A stretch of 33,449 bases of DNA from Clostridium_I sp047718555 (GCF_047718555.1 NZ_JBDNRK010000047.1:1-33449), one strand, 5' to 3'; positions 13,596-21,759 are shown, numbered from the stretch's first letter. Translations and numbers: made by a program. The notes: generated by a model not told the origin, from the letters alone.

Positions 13596-14933
13596 ATGTC
13601 TTATATTGAAAGACCTAGGTTTTCCTGTGCTCTTGGGGGAGCTTTAAGTACTATTAGCGCATTGCCAAGAGTAGTTCCAATAGTTCATGCTACATCTGGT
13701 TGTGGAGCAAATCTTTTCGGGGCATATATGGGAGGCAGCGGATTTTGGGGATCGGGATACTGTGGGGGAAGTTCAGTGCCTACTTCAGGTATAACTGAAA
13801 ATGATATTGTGTTTGGAGGATCTTCCAGATTAAATGAGCAGATAGAAACTACTCTGGAAATGATCGATGCAGATCTATTTTTGGTCACCACTGGATGTAT
13901 GACAGAAATAATTGGAGACGATGTGGAAGCAGTTCTTAGAAATTTTAAAGATTCAAAAATTCCTATATTGTCAATAGAAACGGGAGGATTTAGAGGAAAT
14001 TCATATAATGGGTATGAAAGAGTATTAGAAAAATTATTTAATAACTACTCAAATGAAAGCACAAAGAAAAGAAAAAATTTAGTAAATATTTTTGGATTAA
14101 TTCCAGCTAGTGATCCTTTTTTTAGAGGAGATCTAGTTGAAATCAAAAGATTATTAGAAAAGCTTGGATTAGAAGTAAATACTTTTTTTACTAATGATCA
14201 AACTATAGATAATTTAATGAATGCATCAGGGGCATTATTAAATATTGTTTTATCAAGAACTTATGGAATTAGTGTTGCAGAAAGTTTTAAGGAAAAGCAT
14301 GGTATCCCTTATTATGTAAGTGAGCTTCCAATAGGACCCACAGCTACAGCAGAATTTTTAAGAGATATTTCTAAGCTATTAGAAATAGATAATAAAAAAG
14401 TGGAGGAATTAATAAAGCAGGAAAATGAAAATTATTATAAATACATTGAAAGAATATCGGATGTATATGCAGATTCAGATTTTCAACATTATGCTGTAGT
14501 TGTAGGAAATGCAAATAATACCATATCAATAACAAGATTTTTATATGAAGATTTAGGATGGATACCTAAATTTTCAATAATAACAGATGGACTTGAAGAT
14601 AATCAAAAAGAAGTTTTAAATGATAGATTTGAAAAGCTTAATGTAGATAAAGAAATTGAATTAATATATGAAACAGATGCTTCAAAAATTCAAGAGTATT
14701 TAACAAATATTATTGAAGTCAACAAATCTGAAAAATACCATGATGCTATTTCTCCTCTATTTATATTAGGTAGCTCCTATGAAAAAGACCTTGCTAATAA
14801 AGTTGGTGCAAAAATATTAAGTGTAAGTTATCCAATATTAAATAGAGCAATATTAAACAGAGGATATGCTGGATATAATGGTGGGCTGCATTTAGTAGAA
14901 GATTTATTAAATGTTATCCTGATGGGGAGGTAG
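13596..14933 (+). CDS. Nitrogenase component 1-type protein, K-like subunit
   Basis: The 445-residue protein belongs to the oxidoreductase/nitrogenase component 1 family. Cysteines at positions expected for P-cluster ligands are present: C11 in FSCALGG, C36 in TSGCGAN and C101 in TTGCMTEIIGDD; C56 is extra. The stretch SGITENDIVFGGSSRL is the family's typical segment between the second and third ligands. The cofactor-ligand cysteine region reads NIVLSRTYG, with no cysteine, so this is the beta-like partner. GGGGGAG precedes the ATG by 8 bases. The partner gene follows after 5 bases. Substrate is unknown: NifEN-like scaffold and nitrogenase-like reductases (Cfb, Mar, Bch/Chl relatives) remain possible. 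No NifH-like gene is in the window. Confidence 0.8.
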   Translation: MSYIERPRFSCALGGALSTISALPRVVPIVHATSGCGANLFGAYMGGSGFWGSGYCGGSSVPTSGITENDIVFGGSSRLNEQIETTLEMIDADLFLVTTGCMTEIIGDDVEAVLRNFKDSKIPILSIETGGFRGNSYNGYERVLEKLFNNYSNESTKKRKNLVNIFGLIPASDPFFRGDLVEIKRLLEKLGLEVNTFFTNDQTIDNLMNASGALLNIVLSRTYGISVAESFKEKHGIPYYVSELPIGPTATAEFLRDISKLLEIDNKKVEELIKQENENYYKYIERISDVYADSDFQHYAVVVGNANNTISITRFLYEDLGWIPKFSIITDGLEDNQKEVLNDRFEKLNVDKEIELIYETDASKIQEYLTNIIEVNKSEKYHDAISPLFILGSSYEKDLANKVGAKILSVSYPILNRAILNRGYAGYNGGLHLVEDLLNVILMGR

Positions 14934-14938
14934 ATTAA

Positions 14939-16447
14939 ATGGGTTATTTTGATAATAAAGTTGCTCCTAAACGTGAACATAGATTGAATTTTGTGGGAAG
15001 TGCCTTTGGTGGAAGCACTTGTGAATTATTAGGCTGCGCCAAAGATGGATGTTTAAAGAACAAAAAAAGAAGTTTTTCTCAGGCAACTGCCTGTCAGCTG
15101 GGATTAGTGCTGGGGATGGCGCTTACAATGCCAGATACTATATTTATAATTCACGGACCTGTAGGTTGCGGATCTCAAATTCATTCATCAGATTTTCCAG
15201 TTAGGTCTGGAACAAAGGCCAGGGGCGGAGTTCCTAAGCCTTTGATATGGTTATCTACCAATCTTAATGAAAAAGACGTCATTAATGGAGGAGAAGCTAA
15301 ACTAAGAGAAACCATATTGGAGGCAGATAAACGATATAAGCCAATAGCTATTATTGTTATGAATACTTGTTCACCAAGTATGATTGGCGATGATATTGAT
15401 GAGGTGGTAAGGAGTACACAAGAGACTGTGAATGCAAAAATAATACCAATGCACTGTGAGGGAATTAAATCTCCAGTAGTTGCTAACGCCTATGATACTT
15501 ATTACCATGGCGTAGGCAGAAATTTGGATTTGTCTCCAAATTCATTAGAGAATACAAAAGGAAACAATGAAGAGTTTCAATTAAAAGAAATTAATTATAA
15601 AAAATCTGGAATTGTTAATTTATTTAATTTTGGTTCCCTAACCTATCCTGATGAGGTAGAGACTAAAAGATTACTAGAAGCGCTAGGTCTTGAAGTAAGG
15701 GTTTTCCCAAATTTTGCCCATCCTAATGATTTTAGAAAATTGTCTGAAGCAGTTTTAAATATAAGTCTTTGCAATGTACATGATGATTATTTTCTAACGT
15801 TTTTAAAGGAAAGGTTTGGTACTCCCTATTTTATTCATAATATGCCTGTGGGTATAAAAAATACAGGTGAATGGTTTATAGAGGTGGCAAAACAGGTTAA
15901 TTTAGAAGAAAAAGCAAAAGAAATAATTGTCGCAGAGGAACAAGAGGTTTTTTCAGCCATAGAACCTTTTAAAAAATTTTTAAAAGGAAAAAGAGTGCTG
16001 GTAACTGGCGGTGTAATAAGAGTAGTATCTGATGCTATGCTTCTTCATGAATTAGGCTGTGAGATCATAGCAGTTAGGGCTCACCATTATGATAGTTTAA
16101 GTACTGATCTTTATACAAAATTTAATGAGAACTTTCCAAAAGTGGAAGTAAGTGTAGCGCCGAATCAAGCTTTTGAGTTGGTTAATATAATAAATAGAGA
16201 TAAGCCTGATATATGCTTAACTCATGCAGGTGCCGGGGTGTGGGTATCTAAGCTTGGAGTGCCATCTTTACCTCTATTTGGAGGAGCATTTAATTATTTT
16301 GGGTATAAAGGTGCTTATGAAGTAGCAAGAAGGATGACAAGATTATTGAAAAATTCCTCTTTTCAGCATAAACTATCTGACAATACAAGTTTACCTTATA
16401 AAGAAGAGTGGTATAATAAAAATCCATTTTCATATATAAAGGGCTAA
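14939..16447 (+). CDS. Nitrogenase component 1-type protein, D-like subunit
   Basis: The 502-residue protein is the alpha-like partner. Expected P-cluster cysteines are C52, C77 in IIHGPVGCGSQ and C144 in NTCSPSMIGDD; C173 in MHCEG matches a conserved family position. C278 in ISLCNVHDDYF aligns with the FeMo-cofactor cysteine of NifD. The histidine ligand region (NifD MHSWDYSGPYHG) reads LFGGAFNYFGYKG (445-458), so the histidine is replaced. This pattern (cysteine kept, histidine lost) also occurs in NifE. An N-terminal extension carries three more cysteines (C28, C33, C38). GGGGAGG overlaps the end of the K-like gene. The role is unknown; the pair likely forms a heterotetramer. Confidence 0.8.
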   Translation: MGYFDNKVAPKREHRLNFVGSAFGGSTCELLGCAKDGCLKNKKRSFSQATACQLGLVLGMALTMPDTIFIIHGPVGCGSQIHSSDFPVRSGTKARGGVPKPLIWLSTNLNEKDVINGGEAKLRETILEADKRYKPIAIIVMNTCSPSMIGDDIDEVVRSTQETVNAKIIPMHCEGIKSPVVANAYDTYYHGVGRNLDLSPNSLENTKGNNEEFQLKEINYKKSGIVNLFNFGSLTYPDEVETKRLLEALGLEVRVFPNFAHPNDFRKLSEAVLNISLCNVHDDYFLTFLKERFGTPYFIHNMPVGIKNTGEWFIEVAKQVNLEEKAKEIIVAEEQEVFSAIEPFKKFLKGKRVLVTGGVIRVVSDAMLLHELGCEIIAVRAHHYDSLSTDLYTKFNENFPKVEVSVAPNQAFELVNIINRDKPDICLTHAGAGVWVSKLGVPSLPLFGGAFNYFGYKGAYEVARRMTRLLKNSSFQHKLSDNTSLPYKEEWYNKNPFSYIKG

Positions 16448-16536
16448 ATAATTAAGTTAAATATAAGCATATATGCAATTCCAAATAATATTGAAGCTAT
16501 TATTATATCAATATTAAAATAAATTTGTTTTCTCAC
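16444..16536 (-). CDS. Possible 30-residue membrane peptide
   Basis: On the minus strand GAGGTGA stands 5 bases before a GTG start (16536). The frame encodes a basic start (MRKQIYFNID) followed by a hydrophobic stretch IIIASILFGIAYMLIFNLII and a stop at 16444. It is a typical single-helix small protein by composition. Its stop overlaps by four bases the stop of the D-like gene on the other strand. No clear promoter is visible. It may be real, like many clostridial mini membrane proteins, or chance. Confidence 0.4.
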   Translation of the reverse strand: MRKQIYFNIDIIIASILFGIAYMLIFNLII

Positions 16537-16593
16537 AGTATCACCTCGTTATAGTATAATCATTGACAATATATGGGATAAGTATTCAGAAAT

Positions 16594-16822
16594 TTTATCC
16601 GATAACTAGTAGCTGTAACACTCCACCGCACTCTGTGAAAGAGATTCACACAAAATTAAAAATTTTGGTTCTCTGCTTGCACGCAGCGAAAGCGACTCAC
16701 ACAAAATTAAAAATTTTGGTTCTCTGCTTTTCTAAAGGTAGAGATAACAGGCACACGTTCCTGGATAATTCATCTAAACTTAGTGGGAATACAAACTCCC
16801 GCTAAGTAAGACTCATTGATAG
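16594..16822 (+). repeat. Structured repeat, copy B, with internal duplication
   Basis: This copy has the same core as copies A and C: TTATCC (16595-16600) with GGATAA (16763-16768), CTGT (16613-16616) with ACAG (16747-16750), and CTCCACC (16621-16627) with GGTAGAG (16737-16743, partly mismatched). It ends with the hairpin CTTAGTGGGA (16779-16788) / TCCCGCTAAG (16797-16806). The variable loop between the core halves is enlarged by a 33-base direct repeat (16646-16678 and 16697-16729). The open frame across it is a by-product of this repeat. It lies just after the nitrogenase-like pair. Confidence 0.65.
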
Positions 16823-16875
16823 AATAATTGGCAGCTATAATCTTATTTAAGTAAATTAATTTGTAAAAAATTTAC

Positions 16876-16904
16876 TTGACAGTTGAACTAGTGTTCTGTA
16901 TAAT
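16876..16904 (+). promoter_or_regulatory. SOS-box promoter of the LexA-like gene
   Basis: TTGACA (16876-16881) and TATAAT (16899-16904) are perfect with a 17-base spacer. The spacer contains GAACTAGTGTTC (16885-16896), a perfect GAAC-N4-GTTC LexA/DinR box of Gram-positive type. Bound LexA would block the promoter, so the gene should be induced by DNA damage. Confidence 0.85.
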
Positions 16905-16957
16905 ATATGGTATAAATTGACAATTATAAAATTTAATGGGGTGGTTTTACGGATACT

Positions 16958-17173
16958 ATGGTATTGACAGAAAAACAAGTAAAAGGGTTAAGATTAATAC
17001 AGGAATATATGGATAAGCACAAATATGCTCCAACAGTGAGAGAGCTGGGTGAAAAGATTGGATTAAATTCTGCTAAATTAGTGCATTCATTTGTAAAAGA
17101 TATTGAGGCAAAAGGATATATTTCCAGTGTAAACGGATGTCCCACAACAATTCAAATACTAAAACGTATATAA
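16958..17173 (+). CDS. LexA-type DNA-binding domain without protease domain
   Basis: The 71-residue protein matches the N-terminal winged helix of LexA: LTEKQVKGLRLIQEYMDKHKYAPTVRELGEKIGL, then the recognition region NSAKLVHSFVKDIEAKGYI. It ends where the S24 autocleavage domain would begin (full LexA is about 200 residues). The gene has its own SOS-box promoter and its own terminator, so it looks like a functional short gene rather than a random break. The ribosome site GGGGTGG is rather far (13 bases) from the ATG. Such a protein could compete with LexA for SOS boxes but could not be cleaved by RecA. The recognition helix departs from the usual LexA sequence, so its targets may differ. Confidence 0.75.
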   Translation: MVLTEKQVKGLRLIQEYMDKHKYAPTVRELGEKIGLNSAKLVHSFVKDIEAKGYISSVNGCPTTIQILKRI

Positions 17174-17179
17174 GTTAAA

Positions 17180-17217
17180 AAACCAAGTTGATTTATTTTC
17201 GCTTGGTTTAATTTTTT
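17180..17217 (+). terminator. Terminator of the LexA-like gene
   Basis: AAACCAAG (17180-17187) pairs with CTTGGTTT (17202-17209), followed by AA and six Ts. It begins seven bases after the stop codon. Confidence 0.8.
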
Positions 17218-17224
17218 ATTTAGT

Positions 17225-17237
17225 AATTGTATGACAA
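17225..17237. promoter_or_regulatory. AATTGTATGACAA motif, upstream copy
   Basis: AATTGTATGACAA occurs here and again at 17657-17669 just upstream of fruK. The motif contains ATTGT-N3-ACAA, a near palindrome. This copy is about 480 bases from fruK. A shared regulator is possible; the distance makes chance or a duplicate remnant equally likely. Confidence 0.25.
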
Positions 17238-17263
17238 ATATTTCCAAAATATATTGAGCGAAT

Positions 17264-17315
17264 AATACCTTAGGGATATATCAAATAATAATGATGTATC
17301 CCTAAAATAAGTATT
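17264..17315. repeat. Interrupted inverted repeat
   Basis: AATAC (17264-17268) with GTATT (17311-17315) and TTAGGGATA (17270-17278) with TATCCCTAA (17297-17305) form a two-part stem. No T-run follows. It ends 11 bases before the chemoreceptor fragment. The gap 17174-17703 otherwise holds only that fragment, the terminator and a pair of short AATTGTATGACAA repeats. Confidence 0.5.
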
Positions 17316-17325
17316 GGATATAATA

Positions 17326-17466
17326 ATGGCTATAGCAGAAAGCATTAATACCATTTCTAATGCAACTAATATATTAGAAGAAAAATCAAAACAGATAGAT
17401 AATATCTTAACTACAATAGGTAAAATTGCTGATAAAAAAAATTTACTTGTGTTTAATGAAGTATAA
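17326..17466 (+). pseudogene. Fragment of a methyl-accepting chemotaxis protein
   Basis: A 46-codon frame reads MAIAESINTISNATNILEEKSK and then IGKIADKKNLLVFNEV before TAA. The end resembles the hairpin tip of the chemoreceptor signalling domain (IxxIAxQTNLLALNAAIEA), with the QTN-LALNA core changed. A whole receptor would be over 500 residues. There is no convincing ribosome site. It is most likely the scrap of a lost receptor gene. Confidence 0.5.
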
Positions 17467-17656
17467 AGGCGGCTAGAGTGAAAAAAATCAGTAAATAGTA
17501 AATGAAAATCAATAATAGCATTTTATTAAATAGTTAAAAGATAAAGGAAAACTTGTTAAAATTAATAATAAAAATCAATAGGATTCAAATTTTTATAAAA
17601 AAATATGATTAAATTTGCGCATATGTGTTGTTTATTGATTGATTTTGTATTATGAT

Positions 17657-17670
17657 AATTGTATGACAAT
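17657..17670 (+). promoter_or_regulatory. Possible operator upstream of fruK
   Basis: ATTGT-ATG-ACAAT (17658-17670) is a perfect palindrome with a 3-base centre, 34 bases before the fruK ATG, next to TTGATT/TATGATAAT promoter-like sequence. No fruR gene is present beside fruK, so the regulator would be encoded elsewhere. Confidence 0.4.
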
Positions 17671-17703
17671 CATAAAAACAATAGTAAAGGTTGTGAATAA
17701 AAA

Positions 17704-18618
17704 ATGATATATACAGTGACTTTTAATCCAGCAATAGATTACGTTATAAATGTAAATGACTTCAAACCAGGAAAAGTCAATAGAGTTGCCAGTGAAGAAA
17801 AGTTTGCAGGCGGAAAAGGTATAAATGTCTCAAGAGTATTGAACAACTTTGGAATAAAAAGTAAGGCATTAGGTTTTATTGGAGGTTTTACAGGTAAATT
17901 TATAATTGATTCCTTAGAAGCTCAAGGTGTAGATACTGATTTTATACAGGTAACAGGTGATACAAGAATAAATGTTAAACTTAAATCAAATGAAGAAACA
18001 GAAATTAACGGTGGTGGACCAGTTATAACAGACGCAGATCTTGAAAAGCTATTCAAAATAATTGGTAACTTAGGCAGTGAGGATTATTTGGTATTATCAG
18101 GAAATGTACAGAGTTCAGTACCAAGAGATATATATTCTGTGCTTCAGGAAAAATGTGCATCTAATAAGGTTAAGGTTATTGTTGATACTACAGGGGACGC
18201 TTTAGTTGCTACATTAAAAAATAAGCCATTTTTAATAAAACCTAATAATCATGAACTAGGTGAAATATTTAATGTAGTTCTTGATAAAAAAGAGGATATC
18301 ATAAAATATGCTCAAAAGCTTAGAGAAATGGGTGCTGAAAACGTAATTATTTCTATGGCAGAAAAAGGAGCACTTTTAATTACTGATAGTGGAGTTTATC
18401 ATGCTTCACCAGCCAAAGGAACTGTACAAAATTCAGTAGGAGCTGGAGACTCTGTAATTGCAGGATTTTTAGCAAATTATTCTAAAAATCCAGATATAAT
18501 AGAATCGTTTAGATGGGGTGCAACTTCTGGAAGTGCAACAGCATTTTCAAAAGACTTATGTAAAAAAGAAGATGTGGAATATTATTTACCGCAAGTAATC
18601 GTAACCAAATTATCATAA
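17704..18618 (+). CDS. fruK: 1-phosphofructokinase
   Basis: This PfkB-family kinase converts fructose-1-phosphate, made by the fructose PTS, to fructose-1,6-bisphosphate. Its 304 residues match the family. Visible motifs are the N-terminal TVTFNPAIDYVI opening, GGKGINVSRVL near 37-47, the conserved PNNHEL, and the ATP/catalytic VGAGDSVIAG with D249 as base. The ATG at 17704 has AAAGGTTGTGA about 9 bases upstream, a moderate ribosome site. fruA follows after 225 bases. The usual DeoR-type fruR at the front of such operons is absent. Tagatose-6-phosphate kinase is a related alternative, but the fructose PTS next to it decides for FruK. Confidence 0.92.
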   Translation: MIYTVTFNPAIDYVINVNDFKPGKVNRVASEEKFAGGKGINVSRVLNNFGIKSKALGFIGGFTGKFIIDSLEAQGVDTDFIQVTGDTRINVKLKSNEETEINGGGPVITDADLEKLFKIIGNLGSEDYLVLSGNVQSSVPRDIYSVLQEKCASNKVKVIVDTTGDALVATLKNKPFLIKPNNHELGEIFNVVLDKKEDIIKYAQKLREMGAENVIISMAEKGALLITDSGVYHASPAKGTVQNSVGAGDSVIAGFLANYSKNPDIIESFRWGATSGSATAFSKDLCKKEDVEYYLPQVIVTKLS

Positions 18619-18843
18619 TTTCTTGTATGATAAATTATAGAAATGCTTTATGGATAAAGGATTTTTATAATTTTAAGTATTTGTGTAAACCTTTTATGGA
18701 CAATGTAGTTAACTTAGTAAAATAGTATAATAATAATTTTAATATATCTTAATTCCATTGTTCTTTTCTCATTGTGTAAAATTATAAAAAGAATTGAAGA
18801 GAATAATGTTTATATATTAATTATATAATATGGGAGGAAGAAA

Positions 18844-20745
18844 ATGAAAATTACAGAACTTTTAAAGAAAGACACTATTATTCTAGATCTTAAGGCTAGT
18901 TCAAAAGCGGAAGTAATTGATGAATTAGTAAATAAGCTTGATAGTGCTGGTAGATTAAATAATAAAGAAGACTATAAAAATGCTATTCTGAAAAGAGAAT
19001 CAGAATTCTCAACAGGTATTGGAGATGGAATAGCTATACCACATGCTAAGACAGCAGCAGTTAAGACTCCGGCTCTTGCTTTTGGGCGTTCTATTGAAGG
19101 CATAGATTATGATTCATTAGATGGAAATCCAGCTAACATATTTTTTATGATTGCGGCAAGTGAAGGTGCTAACAATACTCATTTAGAAACATTATCTAGA
19201 TTGTCGACAATGCTTATGAATCCAGATTTTAAAACAAAGCTTCTTGAAGCTAAATCAGAGGATGAGGTTTTAAGTTTAATCGATAGTGAAGAGGAAGAAA
19301 AGTTAGAAGAAGAAAGTTCAGAAGGTTCTGTTGTAGAAGAATCAGAAGGATCTAAAGGCTTAGTATTAGCTGTAACTGCCTGTCCTACAGGTATAGCCCA
19401 TACTTATATGGCAGCTGATGCCTTGAAAAATAAGGCTAAAGAAATGGGAGTAGACATAAAAGTAGAAACTAATGGGTCTACAGGTGTAAAAAGCAGATTG
19501 ACAGAAGATGAGATAAATAGAGCTTCTGGTATAATTGTAGCAGCAGATAAAAAAGTTGAAATGGCTAGATTTGATGGTAAAAAGGTAATTCAGGTTCCTG
19601 TGGTGCAGGGAATAAAGAGACCTGAAGAACTTATAACACAAGCACTAAATGGAGATGCGCCAATATATAAACATGAAGGCGGCGGTGATAAATCATCATC
19701 TTCAGGTGGTGAAAAAAGTGGTTTTTATAAACATCTTATGAATGGTGTTTCAAATATGCTTCCTTTTGTTGTAGGTGGTGGTATATTAATAGCTATATCC
19801 TTTATGTTTGGAATAAAAGCTTTTGATCCTAAAGATCCAAGTTATAATTATATAGCAAAATTGCTTCATGATATTGGTGCTACTAATGCTTTTGCACTTA
19901 TGGTACCTGTGCTTGCTGGTTTTATAGGTATGAGTATTGCAGATAGACCAGGATTTGCGCCTGCAATGGTAGGTGGTTTTATTGCAGCTAATAATGGAGC
20001 AGGATTTATAGGTGGATTAATTGCAGGTTTCTTAGGTGGTTATGTGGTAGTACTACTTAAAAAGCTATTTGCTAAATTACCTCAAGCGCTAGAAGGTATA
20101 AAACCAGTACTTATTTATCCGCTTCTTGGAACACTTATTACAGGTGCATTAATGTTTGTTGTAATAATACAACCTGTTACTGCGTTTAATTTATGGCTTC
20201 AACATGTGTTAAGTTCTATGGGAACAACTAACAGAATTTTACTTGGATTAGTTTTAGGTGGAATGCAGGCTATTGACATGGGTGGTCCTATAAATAAGGC
20301 TTCATTTACTTTTGGTATTTTCATGATAAGTGCAGGAAACTATCATCCACATGCTGCTGTTATGGCTGGTGGAATGGTACCTCCTCTTGGAATTGCATTG
20401 GCTACTACTTTCTTTAAGAATAGATTCACTAGACAGGAAAGAGAAGCTGGATTAACTTGTTATATAATGGGTTTGTGTTTCATAACAGAAGGTGCAATAC
20501 CTTTTGCAGCATCAGATCCTGCTAGGGTATTACCAGCATCAATTGTTGGATCAGCAGTAGCTGGTGGACTCTCATTGCTATTTAACATAGGCTTACCAGC
20601 TCCTCATGGTGGAATATTTGTAGTTGGAATAGTATATGGAAACCCTCTACTTTATATTCTTTCTATTGCAGTGGGTGCTGTAGTAACTTGCTTGTTACTT
20701 GGAATATTAAAAAAGCCTATCAAAACTGATGAAGTTGCGGCATAG
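18844..20745 (+). CDS. fruA: PTS fructose transporter, fused EIIABC
   Basis: The 633-residue protein takes up fructose and delivers fructose-1-phosphate. Domain order is IIA (1-145, phosphorylated H67 in GIAIPHAKT), an acidic linker (150-168), IIB (170-270, phosphorylated C180 in TACPTGIAHTYMAA), a Ser/Gly linker, and the membrane IIC domain (about 295-625, with about ten helices and the conserved FITEGAIPFAASDP). Length and order match clostridial FruA. GGGAGGAAG precedes the ATG. The 225-base gap behind fruK has no terminator with a clear T-run and no good promoter, so co-transcription is likely. A minus-strand copy of the structured repeat lies behind the stop. Confidence 0.94.
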   Translation: MKITELLKKDTIILDLKASSKAEVIDELVNKLDSAGRLNNKEDYKNAILKRESEFSTGIGDGIAIPHAKTAAVKTPALAFGRSIEGIDYDSLDGNPANIFFMIAASEGANNTHLETLSRLSTMLMNPDFKTKLLEAKSEDEVLSLIDSEEEEKLEEESSEGSVVEESEGSKGLVLAVTACPTGIAHTYMAADALKNKAKEMGVDIKVETNGSTGVKSRLTEDEINRASGIIVAADKKVEMARFDGKKVIQVPVVQGIKRPEELITQALNGDAPIYKHEGGGDKSSSSGGEKSGFYKHLMNGVSNMLPFVVGGGILIAISFMFGIKAFDPKDPSYNYIAKLLHDIGATNAFALMVPVLAGFIGMSIADRPGFAPAMVGGFIAANNGAGFIGGLIAGFLGGYVVVLLKKLFAKLPQALEGIKPVLIYPLLGTLITGALMFVVIIQPVTAFNLWLQHVLSSMGTTNRILLGLVLGGMQAIDMGGPINKASFTFGIFMISAGNYHPHAAVMAGGMVPPLGIALATTFFKNRFTRQEREAGLTCYIMGLCFITEGAIPFAASDPARVLPASIVGSAVAGGLSLLFNIGLPAPHGGIFVVGIVYGNPLLYILSIAVGAVVTCLLLGILKKPIKTDEVAA

Positions 20746-20764
20746 TAAAAATTTTATATGCAAT

Positions 20765-20839
20765 AAATGAATTTTGCTTAGTGGAATGTTTCGTATTCCA
20801 CTAAATTTAGAAAAATTATTCCGTGACGTTGTGCTGCTA
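20765..20839 (-). repeat. Structured repeat, copy E (5'-truncated)
   Basis: Read on the minus strand it matches the second half of copies B-D: a GGAATAA segment, then TCTAAATTTAGTGGAAT paired with ATTCCACTAA, then AAAATTCATTG. The TTTATCC start and the variable loop are missing or unrecognisable. The terminal hairpin keeps pairing although its bases differ from copy B (GGAAT/ATTCC against GGGA/TCCC). It lies just behind fruA. Confidence 0.55.
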
Positions 20840-20894
20840 TTTTTGGCTTTAGAAGTTGAATATAACAGTTACTAATATGGAGTGAATAAAAGAA

Positions 20895-20942
20895 ACCGTA
20901 CAGAGATTTAATTTATATAAGTCTTTGTACGGTCTTTTTTTA
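20895..20942 (+). terminator. Terminator between fruA and the repeat-protein gene
   Basis: ACCGTACAGAGA (20895-20906) pairs with TCTTTGTACGGT (20922-20933) with one G-U, followed by CTTTTTTT. It ends readthrough from fruA before the next operon. Confidence 0.85.
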
Positions 20943-20997
20943 AAAATTAAAACTATGCTATAATAATGAAAAAGTGATATATAAGAGGTGATATATT

Positions 20998-21759
20998 ATG
21001 GAACTTGTACGTAAGGATCCCTATTATATTAAAAATATAGAGAATCCATCAGAAGAGATGCAATTAGAGGCAGTTAAAGACAATGGAAATGTATTGAAAT
21101 TTATAAAAAATCCATCTACAACTGTTCAGTGGACAGCGCTTAGGAACAATGTCTGGGTTATTGAGTATATAGAAAATCCATCAGAGGAGATGAGTTTATT
21201 TGCTGTAGAGGGTGCGTGGAATACCCTTAAATTTATAAAAAATCCGTCGGATAAAGTTTTAAAAAAAGCTGTATCAATAAAGGGATGGGCGCTTCAATAT
21301 ATAAAGAATCCATCAGAGGAAATTAAGGAGATTGCAGTAAAAAAAGATTGGGATTCTGTAAAGTATATAAAAAATCCATCGGAGAAAATTCAGTTAATGG
21401 CAGTTTCAAAGTATTTTGGAGCATTGAAATATATAGATAATCCAACTGTGGATGTAAAAAGGAAGGCTATAATTGAAAATGCAGAAGCTATTAATTATAT
21501 AGAAGATATAAATGAAGATGATATGAAAATCTTTTTAGAGGATAATGTGGATATAATTAAATATGTAGGAAGCAGAATTGACATAGAATGGGCGAAGGAA
21601 ATTTTCAAAGATAAGTTAAAAAGTGAAAATATAGATAGAGAATATGTTTTGAAATTTATCAATTGTGATGTTCTAACTATAGACAAATTAAGTTTTATCC
21701 ATGATTATGGCAGTGACAGGGTGAAAAGAATTTTTGTTGATTACAAGTTATCATATTAA
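20998..21759 (+). CDS. Protein of eight 22-residue helical repeats (YIKNPSEE type)
   Basis: The 253-residue protein consists mainly of tandem 22-residue units with consensus KYIKNPSEEIQLxAVxxxxxAL, about eight in register from residue 10 to about 190. The last units degenerate and a non-repeat tail of 55 residues follows. Similar repeats occur in phage and plasmid proteins and recall DUF4116-like helical repeats; a superhelical, protein-binding scaffold is inferred. AGAGGTGA precedes the ATG. The next gene, a MoxR-type ATPase, starts 13 bases after the stop, so the two are co-transcribed. It could be an adaptor or substrate for the ATPase. The function is unknown. Confidence 0.8.
   Translation: MELVRKDPYYIKNIENPSEEMQLEAVKDNGNVLKFIKNPSTTVQWTALRNNVWVIEYIENPSEEMSLFAVEGAWNTLKFIKNPSDKVLKKAVSIKGWALQYIKNPSEEIKEIAVKKDWDSVKYIKNPSEKIQLMAVSKYFGALKYIDNPTVDVKRKAIIENAEAINYIEDINEDDMKIFLEDNVDIIKYVGSRIDIEWAKEIFKDKLKSENIDREYVLKFINCDVLTIDKLSFIHDYGSDRVKRIFVDYKLSY

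Noticed and set aside
16563..16805. Open frame of 80 codons containing a repeated HTKLKILVLC peptide
   Set aside because: It runs through structured repeat copy B; the peptide repeat is a consequence of the 33-base DNA duplication.
21495..21686. Minus-strand frames inside the repeat, MoxR and VWA genes
   Set aside because: All are antisense to genes with clear domains and lack ribosome sites.
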